From assembly GCA_965652775.1 (NCBI GenBank), contig CBFGXP010000046.1:1-20841 (forward strand): a stretch of DNA of 20,841 nt. Reading direction: 5' to 3'. This document shows, in pieces, positions 1 to 7,691 of the stretch (within the stretch, counting starts at the first letter, position 1; each line of letters begins with the position of its first letter). This stretch comes from VBAS01 sp965652775 (GTDB taxonomy: Bacteria > Bacteroidota > Bacteroidia > Chitinophagales > Chitinophagaceae). Below the pieces are notes generated by a model, which searched no databases, was not told where the DNA came from, and saw nothing but the letters and a program-made list of their open reading frames with translations. The position numbers and the translations under genes were made by a program.

Positions 1-56
1 TAATGTAGGACAAAATATGGTGATTGTCAAAGGGATAGGCAATTTTTTTTTAACCC

Positions 57-1127
57 ATGAGATTTAATAAAGAACTTTTGTCAAAATTTCCGGCCATATT
101 GATGCATTGGAACAAGCATCACAATGGCCGGCAAATGCCATGGAAAGGTGAGAAAGATCCATACAAAATATGGTTAAGCGAGATCATTCTTCAACAAACA
201 AGAGTTGACCAGGGTTTAAAGTATTATGACAGATTTGTTTCTCATTTTCCAACCATTCAACAACTGGCGGCTGCAAAAGATGAAAAGATCTACAAATTAT
301 GGGAAGGACTTGGTTATTATTCACGTTGCAGGAATTTGATTGTAACTGCCCGGTTCATTTCGAACAATTTAAACGGGAAGTTCCCGGAAACATTTGAAGA
401 TATTCTTGCCTTAAAAGGCGTAGGTCATTATACTGCGTCTGCACTTGCTTCTTTTGCCTATAATCTTCCATATGCAGTTGTTGATGGCAATGTTTTCAGA
501 GTTTTATCAAGAGTTTTTGGGATTAAAAAACCCATTGATTCCACGGAAGGAAAGAAATTCTTTTCTCACTTGGCCTTGGAATTACTCGATAAAAAGCAAC
601 CAGGAATATACAACCAGGCGTTGATGGATTTTGGAGCTGTCATATGTAAACCACAGCCGGTTTGTGGCATTTGTGTTTTTAAAGGCGATTGTTTTGCTTT
701 CACAAAAAACCTTATAAATCAACTTCCCGTAAAAGAGAAAACGATAAAAATAGTAACACGATATTTTAATTACATCGTAGTTGAATACGATAAAAAAGTG
801 TACATACAAAAAAGAGCGGCCAATGATATTTGGAAAAGCTTGCATGAGTTCATTTTAATAGAAACCGATGATGAAACGCCTGCGAAAAAAGTTTTAACCA
901 GTGCTGAAAAAGAAGGTGTGTTGGAAAAAAATTCTTACAAGATTTTGTCAGTTTCACCAATCTATACTCAACAGTTGTCACACCAAAAGATCATGGGGAG
1001 ATTTATTAAAATAGTTTCTAAAAAGGAATTAAACTTGCCCGGTTTCAAAGCAATTTCATTGAAACAGTTGTCAAAGCATGCGTTTCCCCGGCTTATTACG
1101 TCTTATTTCGAAAGAGGCCATTCTTAG
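57..1127 (+). CDS. mutY: A/G-specific adenine DNA glycosylase MutY
   Basis: MutY removes adenine mispaired with 8-oxoguanine, preventing G:C to T:A mutations. The 356-residue product has the full family architecture. The catalytic-domain start carries the glutamate of ILQQTRV (E42). A helix-hairpin-helix follows (LKGVGHYTA, about 119-127), then the catalytic aspartate in VVDGNVFR (D143). An iron-sulfur loop has Cys 197, 203, 206 and 212. A C-terminal NUDIX-like domain that reads 8-oxoG contains the LSHQK segment. The first cysteine spacing is C-x5-C, whereas the usual MutY loop is C-x6-C-x2-C-x5-C. The ATG at 57 gives the normal family length; no clear Shine-Dalgarno sequence is visible, which is common in Bacteroidota. 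ssb follows after 97 bases. Confidence 0.96.
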   Translation: MRFNKELLSKFPAILMHWNKHHNGRQMPWKGEKDPYKIWLSEIILQQTRVDQGLKYYDRFVSHFPTIQQLAAAKDEKIYKLWEGLGYYSRCRNLIVTARFISNNLNGKFPETFEDILALKGVGHYTASALASFAYNLPYAVVDGNVFRVLSRVFGIKKPIDSTEGKKFFSHLALELLDKKQPGIYNQALMDFGAVICKPQPVCGICVFKGDCFAFTKNLINQLPVKEKTIKIVTRYFNYIVVEYDKKVYIQKRAANDIWKSLHEFILIETDDETPAKKVLTSAEKEGVLEKNSYKILSVSPIYTQQLSHQKIMGRFIKIVSKKELNLPGFKAISLKQLSKHAFPRLITSYFERGHS

Positions 1128-1131
1128 TTGA

Positions 1132-1181
1132 CTCTTTAAAAAATTTCAGATTTACGGATAAAAAAAATTAATTTTAAAGAG
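1132..1181. repeat. 10-bp inverted repeat upstream of ssb
   Basis: CTCTTTAAAA at 1132-1141 and its exact reverse complement TTTTAAAGAG at 1172-1181 are separated by 30 bases in the mutY-ssb gap. A partial further copy (ACTCTAAAGAG) lies at 1189-1199. It could be an operator or a weak secondary structure in an ssb leader. AT-rich inverted repeats of this length also arise by chance, so the functional reading is tentative. Confidence 0.4.
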
Positions 1182-1224
1182 CATTGAACTCTAAAGAGGA
1201 TTTTTAAACGAAAAATTTATCACT

Positions 1225-1656
1225 ATGAGAGGCGTAAACAGGGTCATGCTTATTGGTAATCTTGGTAAGGATCCCGATGTACAAGTACTGGAAGGCAATA
1301 TCGCCGTAGCAAAATTTCCACTTGCAACTACTGAAACTTTTAAAGACCGGGGGGGCAAACTGGTATCTCAAACAGAATGGCATACCGTTGTTTTGTGGCG
1401 CGGTCTCGCTGAGCTGGCACAAAAATACCTTCACAAAGGAAGCCTGGTCTATATCGAAGGCCGGTTGCGTACACGCAACTGGGACGATAAAGAAGGGCAT
1501 CGCAAGTTCGCAACAGAAGTTGTCGGCGATAACCTGATAATGCTTGATAAGAGAACTGATGGCAGTGGCACGCATGCCGATAGCCATACTGAAAACTTAG
1601 GAAGTCACGAAGTCCCTCCTGCTGAAGGCGATACTTCGCAGGATTTACCCTATTAA
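1225..1656 (+). CDS. ssb: Single-stranded DNA-binding protein
   Basis: SSB coats single-stranded DNA during replication, repair and recombination and recruits partners through its C-terminal tip. The 143-residue protein opens with the typical OB-fold start (NRVMLIGNLGKDP). It continues through the conserved TEWHTVVLW and LVYIEGRLRTR strands to about residue 107, and is followed by a short disordered tail. The tail ends in QDLPY. The usual bacterial tip is an acidic stretch ending in DDLPF, so the final aromatic residue is Tyr rather than Phe and the acidic run is short. The ATG at 1225 fits family alignments. The gene sits between mutY and gldE, an order common in Bacteroidota. Confidence 0.95.
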   Translation: MRGVNRVMLIGNLGKDPDVQVLEGNIAVAKFPLATTETFKDRGGKLVSQTEWHTVVLWRGLAELAQKYLHKGSLVYIEGRLRTRNWDDKEGHRKFATEVVGDNLIMLDKRTDGSGTHADSHTENLGSHEVPPAEGDTSQDLPY

Positions 1657-1675
1657 TTAATCTACCTGAAAACTT

Positions 1676-1683
1676 TACTTTTG
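1676..1683 (+). promoter_or_regulatory. Bacteroidota -7 box upstream of gldE
   Basis: TACTTTTG matches the Bacteroidota consensus TAnnTTTG exactly and is followed by C. It lies 20 bases after the ssb stop, with 66 bases between it and the gldE TTG start. A matching -33 TTG element is not evident. It would give gldE-gldD their own promoter in addition to any read-through from ssb. Confidence 0.55.
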
Positions 1684-1693
1684 CAACAATATC

Positions 1694-1718
1694 CACAGGC
1701 AGGTAATACCTGCCTGTG
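1694..1718. repeat. Perfect 12-bp palindrome in the gldE leader
   Basis: CACAGGCAGGTA (1694-1705) and TACCTGCCTGTG (1707-1718) are perfectly complementary around one central base. The GC-rich hairpin begins 10 bases after the TACTTTTG box, so it would form almost at the 5' end of a gldE transcript. No T-run follows on either strand, so it does not look like an intrinsic terminator. It could be a protein-binding operator or an mRNA-stabilising 5' stem. Confidence 0.7.
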
Positions 1719-1749
1719 TGGCTATGATTAATCACCAAAAACTCTTGCT

Positions 1750-3117
1750 TTGGATTATCATTCGGTTATTACATTTTTTACTGATAATCTTCTTTTTACC
1801 TTTCTTGCTGTTAAGGCCGACGGAACAATTATCCTGGCGGCTTTATTATTTATATTGATGGCACTGTCTTTTTTTATTGCAGCAGGGGAAGTGGCCTTAT
1901 TTTCGCTTCATAGCAAAGACATCAATATGCTGAAAACAAAACAGCATTCTTCTGCAAGACGGATTGTGGATCTGCTTGATGAACCTAAGGAAGTTTATAC
2001 CTCGTTGCTTATCGCCGGTACTTTTTTTAATATTTGTATTATAGTACTTTCTAATTTTCTGATCAATGAATTATTACACCTGGGCAATTCTCTTGTACGA
2101 TTAGGTTCCTTTGCTTATATCGCTGAGCTGCTGATCAAGGTTTTCATTATTGCTTTCATCCTTGTATTTTTTTGTCGCATATTACCAAAAGTCTGGGCTA
2201 CACAAAATAACCTGCGTGTCGCATATGATTGTTCTTATGTTATCGAGGGAATTCATCTCTTATTGGTAAGAATAAGCCGCAGGATGGTGGCAATCGCTGA
2301 TGTAATTGGCAAGAGACTTGGGGCGACCCGAAGCCGCACTGCCAGTTTGCAGGAGCTTGATGAAGCTATTGATATTACTACCGACGATGAAACTTCGATC
2401 GAAGAAAAAAATATCCTGAAAGGCATCGTGAAATTCGGCGACATTTCCGTAAAGCAAATTATGCGTACCCGGCTTGATGTAAGTGGAATTGATTATACTC
2501 TTCCATTCTTTGACCTGCTAAAAAAAGTAGAAGAGTTGCATTATTCCCGGCTACCGGTTTATAAAACAAGTCTTGATGAGGTGGTTGGCGTTTTAAATAC
2601 AAAAGACCTGCTGCCACATTTGCAGCAACCGGAAAATTTTGACTGGCACATTTTAATGCGACAACCTTTCTTTGTTCCCGAAACAATATTTATTGAAGAC
2701 CTGCTTAAAGATTTTCAGAGCAAACGGGTTCATTTTGCAGTTGTAGTAGATGAATTTGGAGGAACGAGTGGCATTGTAACGATGGAAGATATTCTTGAGG
2801 AAATCATCGGGGAAATTAAAGATGAATTTGACGAAGAAGAAGGAAACATAAGAAAGATCGATGAAAACACTTTTGTGTTCGAAGGTAAAACAACAGTAAA
2901 TGATGCCTGTAAAGCAATGAGGATCCAAACCGATACGTTTGATAATGTAAAAGGAGATAGCGAATCGATGGCAGGTCTGGTGCTTGAGTTGTCGGGTGAG
3001 TTTCCCACAACAAATACCGTCGTTACCACTGGTGATTTTGAGTTTACTGTTCTCGAAGCTTACAAAAACAGGATCATGGAAATAAAAGTTACAATTAATC
3101 ACAAACCCAAAGGATGA
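1750..3117 (+). CDS. gldE: Gliding motility protein GldE (CNNM/CBS/CorC-type membrane protein)
   Basis: This 455-residue protein has the layout of the CorC/HlyC hemolysin-like family. A DUF21/CNNM membrane region spans about 25-190. A CBS pair spans about 225-350 and contains FGDISVKQIM and VDEFGGTSGIVTMEDILEEI. A CorC-HlyC transporter-associated domain spans about 370-450. Its position after ssb and directly before gldD, with a 4-base overlap, identifies it as GldE, needed for gliding in Flavobacterium. Its transport substrate, if any, is unknown. The start is a TTG: the in-frame stop at 1729-1731 leaves no upstream ATG or GTG, and the first internal ATG would remove part of the first membrane segment. 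A TAnnTTTG box and a palindrome precede it. Confidence 0.92.
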   Translation: MDYHSVITFFTDNLLFTFLAVKADGTIILAALLFILMALSFFIAAGEVALFSLHSKDINMLKTKQHSSARRIVDLLDEPKEVYTSLLIAGTFFNICIIVLSNFLINELLHLGNSLVRLGSFAYIAELLIKVFIIAFILVFFCRILPKVWATQNNLRVAYDCSYVIEGIHLLLVRISRRMVAIADVIGKRLGATRSRTASLQELDEAIDITTDDETSIEEKNILKGIVKFGDISVKQIMRTRLDVSGIDYTLPFFDLLKKVEELHYSRLPVYKTSLDEVVGVLNTKDLLPHLQQPENFDWHILMRQPFFVPETIFIEDLLKDFQSKRVHFAVVVDEFGGTSGIVTMEDILEEIIGEIKDEFDEEEGNIRKIDENTFVFEGKTTVNDACKAMRIQTDTFDNVKGDSESMAGLVLELSGEFPTTNTVVTTGDFEFTVLEAYKNRIMEIKVTINHKPKG

Positions 3118-3710
3118 AATCCAGTTTTTTTTCTTTGTTAATTTTCTTTTCTGTATTGCATCTTATATCATGCAACACTAATTATACAGTTGATAAAAAA
3201 AGGGGGTTTTTTAAAATTGATTTTCCCGAAAAAAAATACAGGTTGTTTGATCAGCCGGGTTACCCTTATTCATTTGAATATCCCGTGTATGCCAACGTGG
3301 TAAAGGATAGTACTTTTTTTGATAACAAACCAGAGAATGACTGGTGGATCAATATTGATTTTCCCCAATTCAAAGGAAGAGTTTTTGTAAGCTATAAAGA
3401 AATTGGTAAAAATAAATTTGATTCGCTCATTCATGATGCTTTTACGATGAGTTTCAAGCAGCATGTTCAAAAGGCTTCTTCAATAGAACCGAAACCTTTT
3501 CGCACTCCTAATAACATTGAGGGAATTTATTTCACACTTGAAGGAAATACTGCAACGGCCAATCAATTCTTTCTGACAGACTCGGTAAAACATTTTTTGC
3601 GGGGAGCATTATATTTTGATGCTACGCCAAATGAAGACTCGCTTTCTATCGTAAATGATTTCTTAAAAAAAGATCTCCAATATCTCATCAATTCATTGAA
3701 ATGGAAGTAA
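3114..3710 (+). CDS. gldD: Gliding motility lipoprotein GldD
   Basis: GldD is a lipoprotein required for gliding in Bacteroidota; its biochemical role is not defined. The 198-residue product has a lipoprotein signal peptide, a hydrophobic stretch at residues 4-18 ending in a LISC lipobox with Cys20 as the lipidation site. The family signature RGFFKIDFPEKKYRLF follows. Its ATG overlaps the gldE TGA (ATGA), indicating translational coupling, and gldE-gldD adjacency matches known gliding loci. Membrane anchoring through Cys20 is predicted from the motif alone. Confidence 0.93.
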   Translation: MKSSFFSLLIFFSVLHLISCNTNYTVDKKRGFFKIDFPEKKYRLFDQPGYPYSFEYPVYANVVKDSTFFDNKPENDWWINIDFPQFKGRVFVSYKEIGKNKFDSLIHDAFTMSFKQHVQKASSIEPKPFRTPNNIEGIYFTLEGNTATANQFFLTDSVKHFLRGALYFDATPNEDSLSIVNDFLKKDLQYLINSLKWK

Positions 3711-3774
3711 ATTTTTATTTTATCTTGTATTGAAGTACTGCTTCTAAGCCTTCCCTTTAACCAAACTAATTGTT

Positions 3775-5556
3775 ATGAGAATTCAGAAAGCAATTCTTTT
3801 ATTCTTCATTTTTATCTTATGGGGATTCAAATCATTTTCCCAACAGGCGGCCGCCCTTGATTCCATAAGATCTAACCTAGCAAAGGCAAAATCACCTGAG
3901 GAGAAAGTTTTCTGGTTAGATCATCTTTCCAGGACAGCAATGAATGTTGATCTTGCAAAAGCCGAAGAGTATGGGAGACAATTAATAACTTTTGCTGAAG
4001 AAACACGCGACCGTAAACTGATGGTCAAAGCGTATATGTCAAACGGAATACGCTGCAGCTATTTTGCAGGTCAGAAAGATTTTACTACCCGCTCCATTGA
4101 ATATTATAACAAGGCACTTGAAATTGCGAGACAGAATAAAATGGAAGATGAAACAGGAGCAATTCAATTAAAATTATCCGCTATTCATCTTACAATCCCG
4201 GATAAGGACAAAGCGCTCAGCTATATCAACCAGGCCTTTTCACTGATTTCAACACTTAAAAATGACAGCCTGAAAGCAGAAGCTCACAATTCTTATGGCC
4301 TCGTTTACCAGGCAAGAAATGAAAAAACCCTGGCTCTACGTCATTTTCTGAATGGTTTACAAATAGCAGAGGGAACTAAGATCCCCGAGTTAAAAAGAAA
4401 TTGCTACCTGCATTTATCCAATTTTTATTCAAGGATCGAAGACTATGATAAGGCGATCGATTACTACATGAAAGGGTATAAAGAACTTGATTATATAAAA
4501 GAAAAGAATGTTCCATATCAACGTGTGATCGATTTTAATGCACTGGGAAATTTATTTGCCAATAAAAAGAATAATGATATTGCCCTTAGTTATTTTGAAA
4601 GATCGATCCGCACAGCAGATTCGCTAAAGTTTTCTACATTAAAAATCCCGGGATATGTGAGCCTCCTGAATCAACATTTAAAAATCGATCATCCGCAAAA
4701 AGCGTTGGAGTACATGAATTCTGTTTCAGGGGTCAATCTGAAAAATTACCTTTCCAGTTTTGGTATGGGTGGGCAGATAGACCAGGTATACGCAGTTATC
4801 TATACTAAATTAAAGCAATTTGATTCAGCCGGTTTCCATTTCAATAAGGCGCTGCCTTATTTTGAAACGAAGACAAACGAGGTGAATCGCATTAATTTTT
4901 ATGGACAATTGGGGGATTACTACCAAAAAACAGGTAAGTATGATAAAGCAATTGAATATTTTCAAAAGGTGAAAGAAATGGGTGAAAGAAATGCGCAGTT
5001 GGAACACACCCAGACGGCACTGAAGCATCTCGACAGCATTTATGTGAAAAAAGGAAATTTCAAATTAGCCAGTGAATATAACTCCTTATACTACCAGTAT
5101 AAAGACAGCATTGATAAATTGAAAAAAGAAAATGAACTGACACAGATCGCGGCTTTTGATGAACAGCAAAGACATCAACGGGCATTGCTGGAGCAGCAAG
5201 AAGCAAAAGAAAAGAGAATTCGTGTACAGTATATGGGGATCATCATCGGTATTGCTATATTATTTATAGCACTGGTAATGATGGGTTGGTTCAAAGTTTC
5301 TGCAAATACCATCAGGGCCATTGGCTTCTTTTCCTTTCTGATATTTTTTGAATTTATCTTCCTTGTTTTTAAAAAGAATATTTATGGGTTGACCCATGGA
5401 GAACCTTTGTATGATCTTGCTTTTATGATCGGGCTTGCAGCTATACTTGTCCCTTTGCATCATTGGCTTGAACACCGGGTCATTCATTTTCTTACTTCAC
5501 ATCACATGCTTAAGTTGCGTGGAATATTTTCCAGAAGGGGACAAGAAAATTCTTAA
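3775..5556 (+). CDS. TPR-repeat protein with C-terminal membrane module
   Basis: The 593-residue protein has an N-terminal signal peptide (hydrophobic 6-20, likely cleavage near FSQQ). A long array of tetratricopeptide-type helical repeats follows (about 60-440; clear units such as YDKAIDYYMKGY and YDKAIEYFQKV). A charged, Gln/Glu-rich coiled coil covers about 445-482. Three predicted membrane helices lie at about 486-508, 512-534 and 549-567. The layout resembles the sensor part of Bacteroidota TPR histidine kinases, but there is no HisKA, HATPase or DNA-binding domain. The protein ends with a short basic tail after a PLHHWLEHR segment. It may sense or scaffold at the envelope; no specific function is supported. 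A weak TATCTTGT box lies upstream. Confidence 0.85.
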   Translation: MRIQKAILLFFIFILWGFKSFSQQAAALDSIRSNLAKAKSPEEKVFWLDHLSRTAMNVDLAKAEEYGRQLITFAEETRDRKLMVKAYMSNGIRCSYFAGQKDFTTRSIEYYNKALEIARQNKMEDETGAIQLKLSAIHLTIPDKDKALSYINQAFSLISTLKNDSLKAEAHNSYGLVYQARNEKTLALRHFLNGLQIAEGTKIPELKRNCYLHLSNFYSRIEDYDKAIDYYMKGYKELDYIKEKNVPYQRVIDFNALGNLFANKKNNDIALSYFERSIRTADSLKFSTLKIPGYVSLLNQHLKIDHPQKALEYMNSVSGVNLKNYLSSFGMGGQIDQVYAVIYTKLKQFDSAGFHFNKALPYFETKTNEVNRINFYGQLGDYYQKTGKYDKAIEYFQKVKEMGERNAQLEHTQTALKHLDSIYVKKGNFKLASEYNSLYYQYKDSIDKLKKENELTQIAAFDEQQRHQRALLEQQEAKEKRIRVQYMGIIIGIAILFIALVMMGWFKVSANTIRAIGFFSFLIFFEFIFLVFKKNIYGLTHGEPLYDLAFMIGLAAILVPLHHWLEHRVIHFLTSHHMLKLRGIFSRRGQENS

Positions 5557-5557
5557 G

Positions 5558-5565
5558 TAGATTTG
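5558..5565 (+). promoter_or_regulatory. Bacteroidota -7 box for the DUF3109 operon
   Basis: TAGATTTG is an exact TAnnTTTG match followed by C, placed directly after the TPR-gene stop codon. Only 13 bases separate it from the GTG at 5579, so the transcript leader would be very short or nearly absent. The leader is purine-rich (AAAAAAGAAAG). It would drive the three overlapping genes 5579-7628. No clear -33 element is visible at normal spacing. Confidence 0.55.
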
Positions 5566-5578
5566 CAAAAAAGAAAGC

Positions 5579-6175
5579 GTGATAATAATCGATAATAAGC
5601 ACATCAGTGATGATGTGGTGGAAACGCAGTTTGTTTGTGACCTTGCTAAATGTAAAGGTGGCTGCTGTGAAGATGGCGATGCAGGGGCGCCGTTGGAGGA
5701 TGGCGAACTTGACATTGTTCTCGAAATGTATGAGAAGATCAAACCTTACCTTACAAAACCTGCACTAAAACAGATAGAACGTAAAGGAAAATATGTCTAT
5801 GACCGGGAGTTTGGATGGGTGACCCCAACACTGGAAAGCGATAACGAGATATGTGTATATGCTATCAGGGAAAAAAGCGGGATGATCAAATGTGCATTTG
5901 AACAGGCATATTATGACGGCGTGATCCCATGGAAAAAACCGATCAGTTGTCACCTTTATCCAATCACTGTAAAAAAAGGAAAATACGGTGATTACGAAAG
6001 AATAAACTATGAACCAAGAGAAAAACTTTGCAGCCCGGGTTGTGCTTTAGGAGAAAAATTGAAAGTTGCCACCTACGAATTTTTAAAAGAACCATTGATA
6101 AGAAAATACGGGCAGGAATTTTATAATGCATTGGAACAAGCCGCCAAAGAACATTACTCCGAAACGGTGAAATGA
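5579..6175 (+). CDS. DUF3109 family cysteine-rich protein
   Basis: This 198-residue protein is recognised as DUF3109 by its start (DNKHISDDVVETQFVCDL), its cysteine pattern and the ISCHLYPI segment. It has nine cysteines (20, 25, 29, 30, 92, 105, 124, 151, 155). The cluster at 20-30 resembles the metal-chelating motifs of YkgJ-type proteins, so zinc or iron-sulfur binding is plausible but unproven. Translation starts at GTG; there is no in-frame ATG near the family's conserved N-terminus. The stop overlaps the next gene's ATG (ATGA), tying it to the radical SAM enzyme. The role is unknown; one possibility is metal delivery or cofactor assistance for its neighbour. Confidence 0.88.
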   Translation: MIIIDNKHISDDVVETQFVCDLAKCKGGCCEDGDAGAPLEDGELDIVLEMYEKIKPYLTKPALKQIERKGKYVYDREFGWVTPTLESDNEICVYAIREKSGMIKCAFEQAYYDGVIPWKKPISCHLYPITVKKGKYGDYERINYEPREKLCSPGCALGEKLKVATYEFLKEPLIRKYGQEFYNALEQAAKEHYSETVK

Positions 6176-7059
6176 TAGCTTACAAAGAAGTCAAATCAAT
6201 TCTTAATAAACACAAGAAAAGAGATAGCTGGTTTCTTGACGATTACTCCATCAATCCTTATGAAGGTTGCGGTTTTAATTGCACTTACTGTTATGTGCAC
6301 GGTAGTATATACGGGGAGAATCTTGCAGAAAAAATTGTAATTAAGAAAGATGCTGCAATGATCCTCGACAAACAACTTGCTAACCGTGCAAAAAAAAATG
6401 AGTTTGGCTTTATTGCTGTGGGCTCGGCCACTGATGCGTACATGCAGGTGGAGGAAAAGGTCGGTTTGACCAGGGAATTACTGAAAGTAATTCTCAAATA
6501 CCGGTTCCCGGTTTTTATTTCTACAAAGTCAGAATTGATAAAAAGAGACTTTGATCTGCTGCAACAAATCGATGAAACCGCCATTCTTCCCGAAGATCTG
6601 AAACAAAATCCCGGTCGTGGGGTTATTATTTCATTTTCTTTTTCTACCCTTAATGAAAAGCTTGCAAGGCAAATCGAACCCGGAGCCCCTGCACCACAAA
6701 AAAGAATGGAGACATTAAAAGTATGTAGTGAGAATGGTTTTTTATGTGGCGTGAATGCAATGCCACTATTGCCTTTTATAACTGATACAGACGAAGAAAT
6801 GGAGAAAATTGTTACTGCCGCAAAAGAAAATGGCGCAAGATATGTTTTAACAGCAGCCCTTACGCTGTTTGGAAATGATGAAAGTGACAGCAAACAATTG
6901 GTTCTTAAATTTCTCAGGAACAATTATCCCGAATTATTAGAGAAATATGAGCAGCTGTTTGGTGTGAATTATTATGTTCCGTGGCAATACCAGCAACACT
7001 TAAAGAGCAGAGCTGAAGTACTTTGTGAAAAGCATGGAGTTAAAAACAGTATTCGCTGA
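6172..7059 (+). CDS. SPL/Rv2578c-like radical SAM protein
   Basis: The 295-residue protein belongs to the SplB-like branch (COG1533) of the radical SAM superfamily. The signature C-x3-C-x2-C cluster (Cys33, 37, 40 within EGCGFNCTYC) binds the 4Fe-4S cluster that cleaves S-adenosylmethionine. YSINPYEGC just before it and GSATDAYMQVE further on are typical of this branch. Further cysteines are at 185, 192 and 285. True spore photoproduct lyase repairs thymine dimers in spores; members in non-sporulating bacteria have no known substrate, so photolesion repair is only a possibility. The gene overlaps its upstream neighbour by 4 bases and the AlkD-like gene downstream by 1 base. Confidence 0.88.
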   Translation: MIAYKEVKSILNKHKKRDSWFLDDYSINPYEGCGFNCTYCYVHGSIYGENLAEKIVIKKDAAMILDKQLANRAKKNEFGFIAVGSATDAYMQVEEKVGLTRELLKVILKYRFPVFISTKSELIKRDFDLLQQIDETAILPEDLKQNPGRGVIISFSFSTLNEKLARQIEPGAPAPQKRMETLKVCSENGFLCGVNAMPLLPFITDTDEEMEKIVTAAKENGARYVLTAALTLFGNDESDSKQLVLKFLRNNYPELLEKYEQLFGVNYYVPWQYQQHLKSRAEVLCEKHGVKNSIR

Positions 7060-7628
7060 TGTCAGTCTTATTAAAGCAAATTCAAAAAGAATTAAAGGGG
7101 CAGTCAACACTTGAAGCGAAAGCCGCGGCACTGAAATTTGTGCCGAATGCCGAAAAGGTTTATGGCGTAAGGACTCCTGTATTGAATACAATGGCAAAAA
7201 AGTACAGGGAAGAAGGGTTTGACCTGGTAAAAGAATTATGGAAGTCGGGCGCATTTGAAGAAAAATTACTTGCAGGAAAACTGCTTAATGCGATTTGTAA
7301 AAAAGATCCAATGCAGGCATTGAAACTGGTTACAGGGTTTACGAAGGATATTGCCGATTGGGCGGTATGCGATTGTGTGGGCATGCAAAGCCTTAAACCG
7401 GTGGCAAAAAAAATTCAACGTGAGATCTTTGCGCTATCTGCTAAATTGATAAAGTCAAATAATCTTTGGGAACGAAGATTATCACTGGTGATCATTGAAG
7501 TGTTTACAAAAGACAGATCACTCCACCCTGAGATCATGAAAAGAGCAAAGGCATTGGAAAATGATGAAGAGTATTATGTGAGAAATGCAGTCGATTGGAT
7601 AAAAAGAAATTTAAAGAAAGGGAAATAA
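7059..7628 (+). CDS. AlkD-like DNA alkylation repair protein (HEAT repeats)
   Basis: The 189-residue product matches the DNA alkylation repair family (COG4912), HEAT-repeat glycosylases that excise bulky or positively charged alkylpurines such as 3- and 7-methylpurines. The VYGVRTPVL opening motif is present. Trp101 and Asp105 in DWAVCD keep the W-x3-D spacing of the AlkD active site, NLWERRLSLV supplies the conserved arginine region, and Trp180 lies near the C-terminus. It is shorter than Bacillus AlkD (about 220-235 residues), mainly at the termini, so activity is likely but not certain. Its ATG shares one base with the preceding TGA (TGATG), so it is probably translated by coupling with the radical SAM gene. 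Confidence 0.85.
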   Translation: MSVLLKQIQKELKGQSTLEAKAAALKFVPNAEKVYGVRTPVLNTMAKKYREEGFDLVKELWKSGAFEEKLLAGKLLNAICKKDPMQALKLVTGFTKDIADWAVCDCVGMQSLKPVAKKIQREIFALSAKLIKSNNLWERRLSLVIIEVFTKDRSLHPEIMKRAKALENDEEYYVRNAVDWIKRNLKKGK

Positions 7629-7691
7629 GAAATTCCTTCGTTAATTTGTAGAAACGCAAGCTCCTCACTAAATCCTGAAAATCGAGGTTCA

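Noticed and set aside
1..56. Possible tail of an upstream gene
   Set aside because: The sequence is AT-rich and too short to support a coding claim on either strand.
1694..1718. Palindrome after ssb as an intrinsic terminator
   Set aside because: There is no T-run on either strand after the stem, and it lies downstream of a promoter box rather than at a transcript end.
1724..1749. ATG at 1724 as the start of gldE
   Set aside because: It is out of frame with gldE (26 bases from the TTG start) and an in-frame stop lies at 1729-1731; the TTG at 1750 is the only start that keeps the first membrane segment.
3775..5556. TPR protein as a two-component histidine kinase
   Set aside because: No HisKA, HATPase_c or DNA-binding motif is present; the C-terminus consists of three membrane helices and a short tail.
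6291..6923. Long ORF on the - strand opposite the radical SAM gene
   Set aside because: It lies wholly antisense to a well-supported gene with intact motifs, and its translation is rich in Ser and Phe with no recognisable domain.
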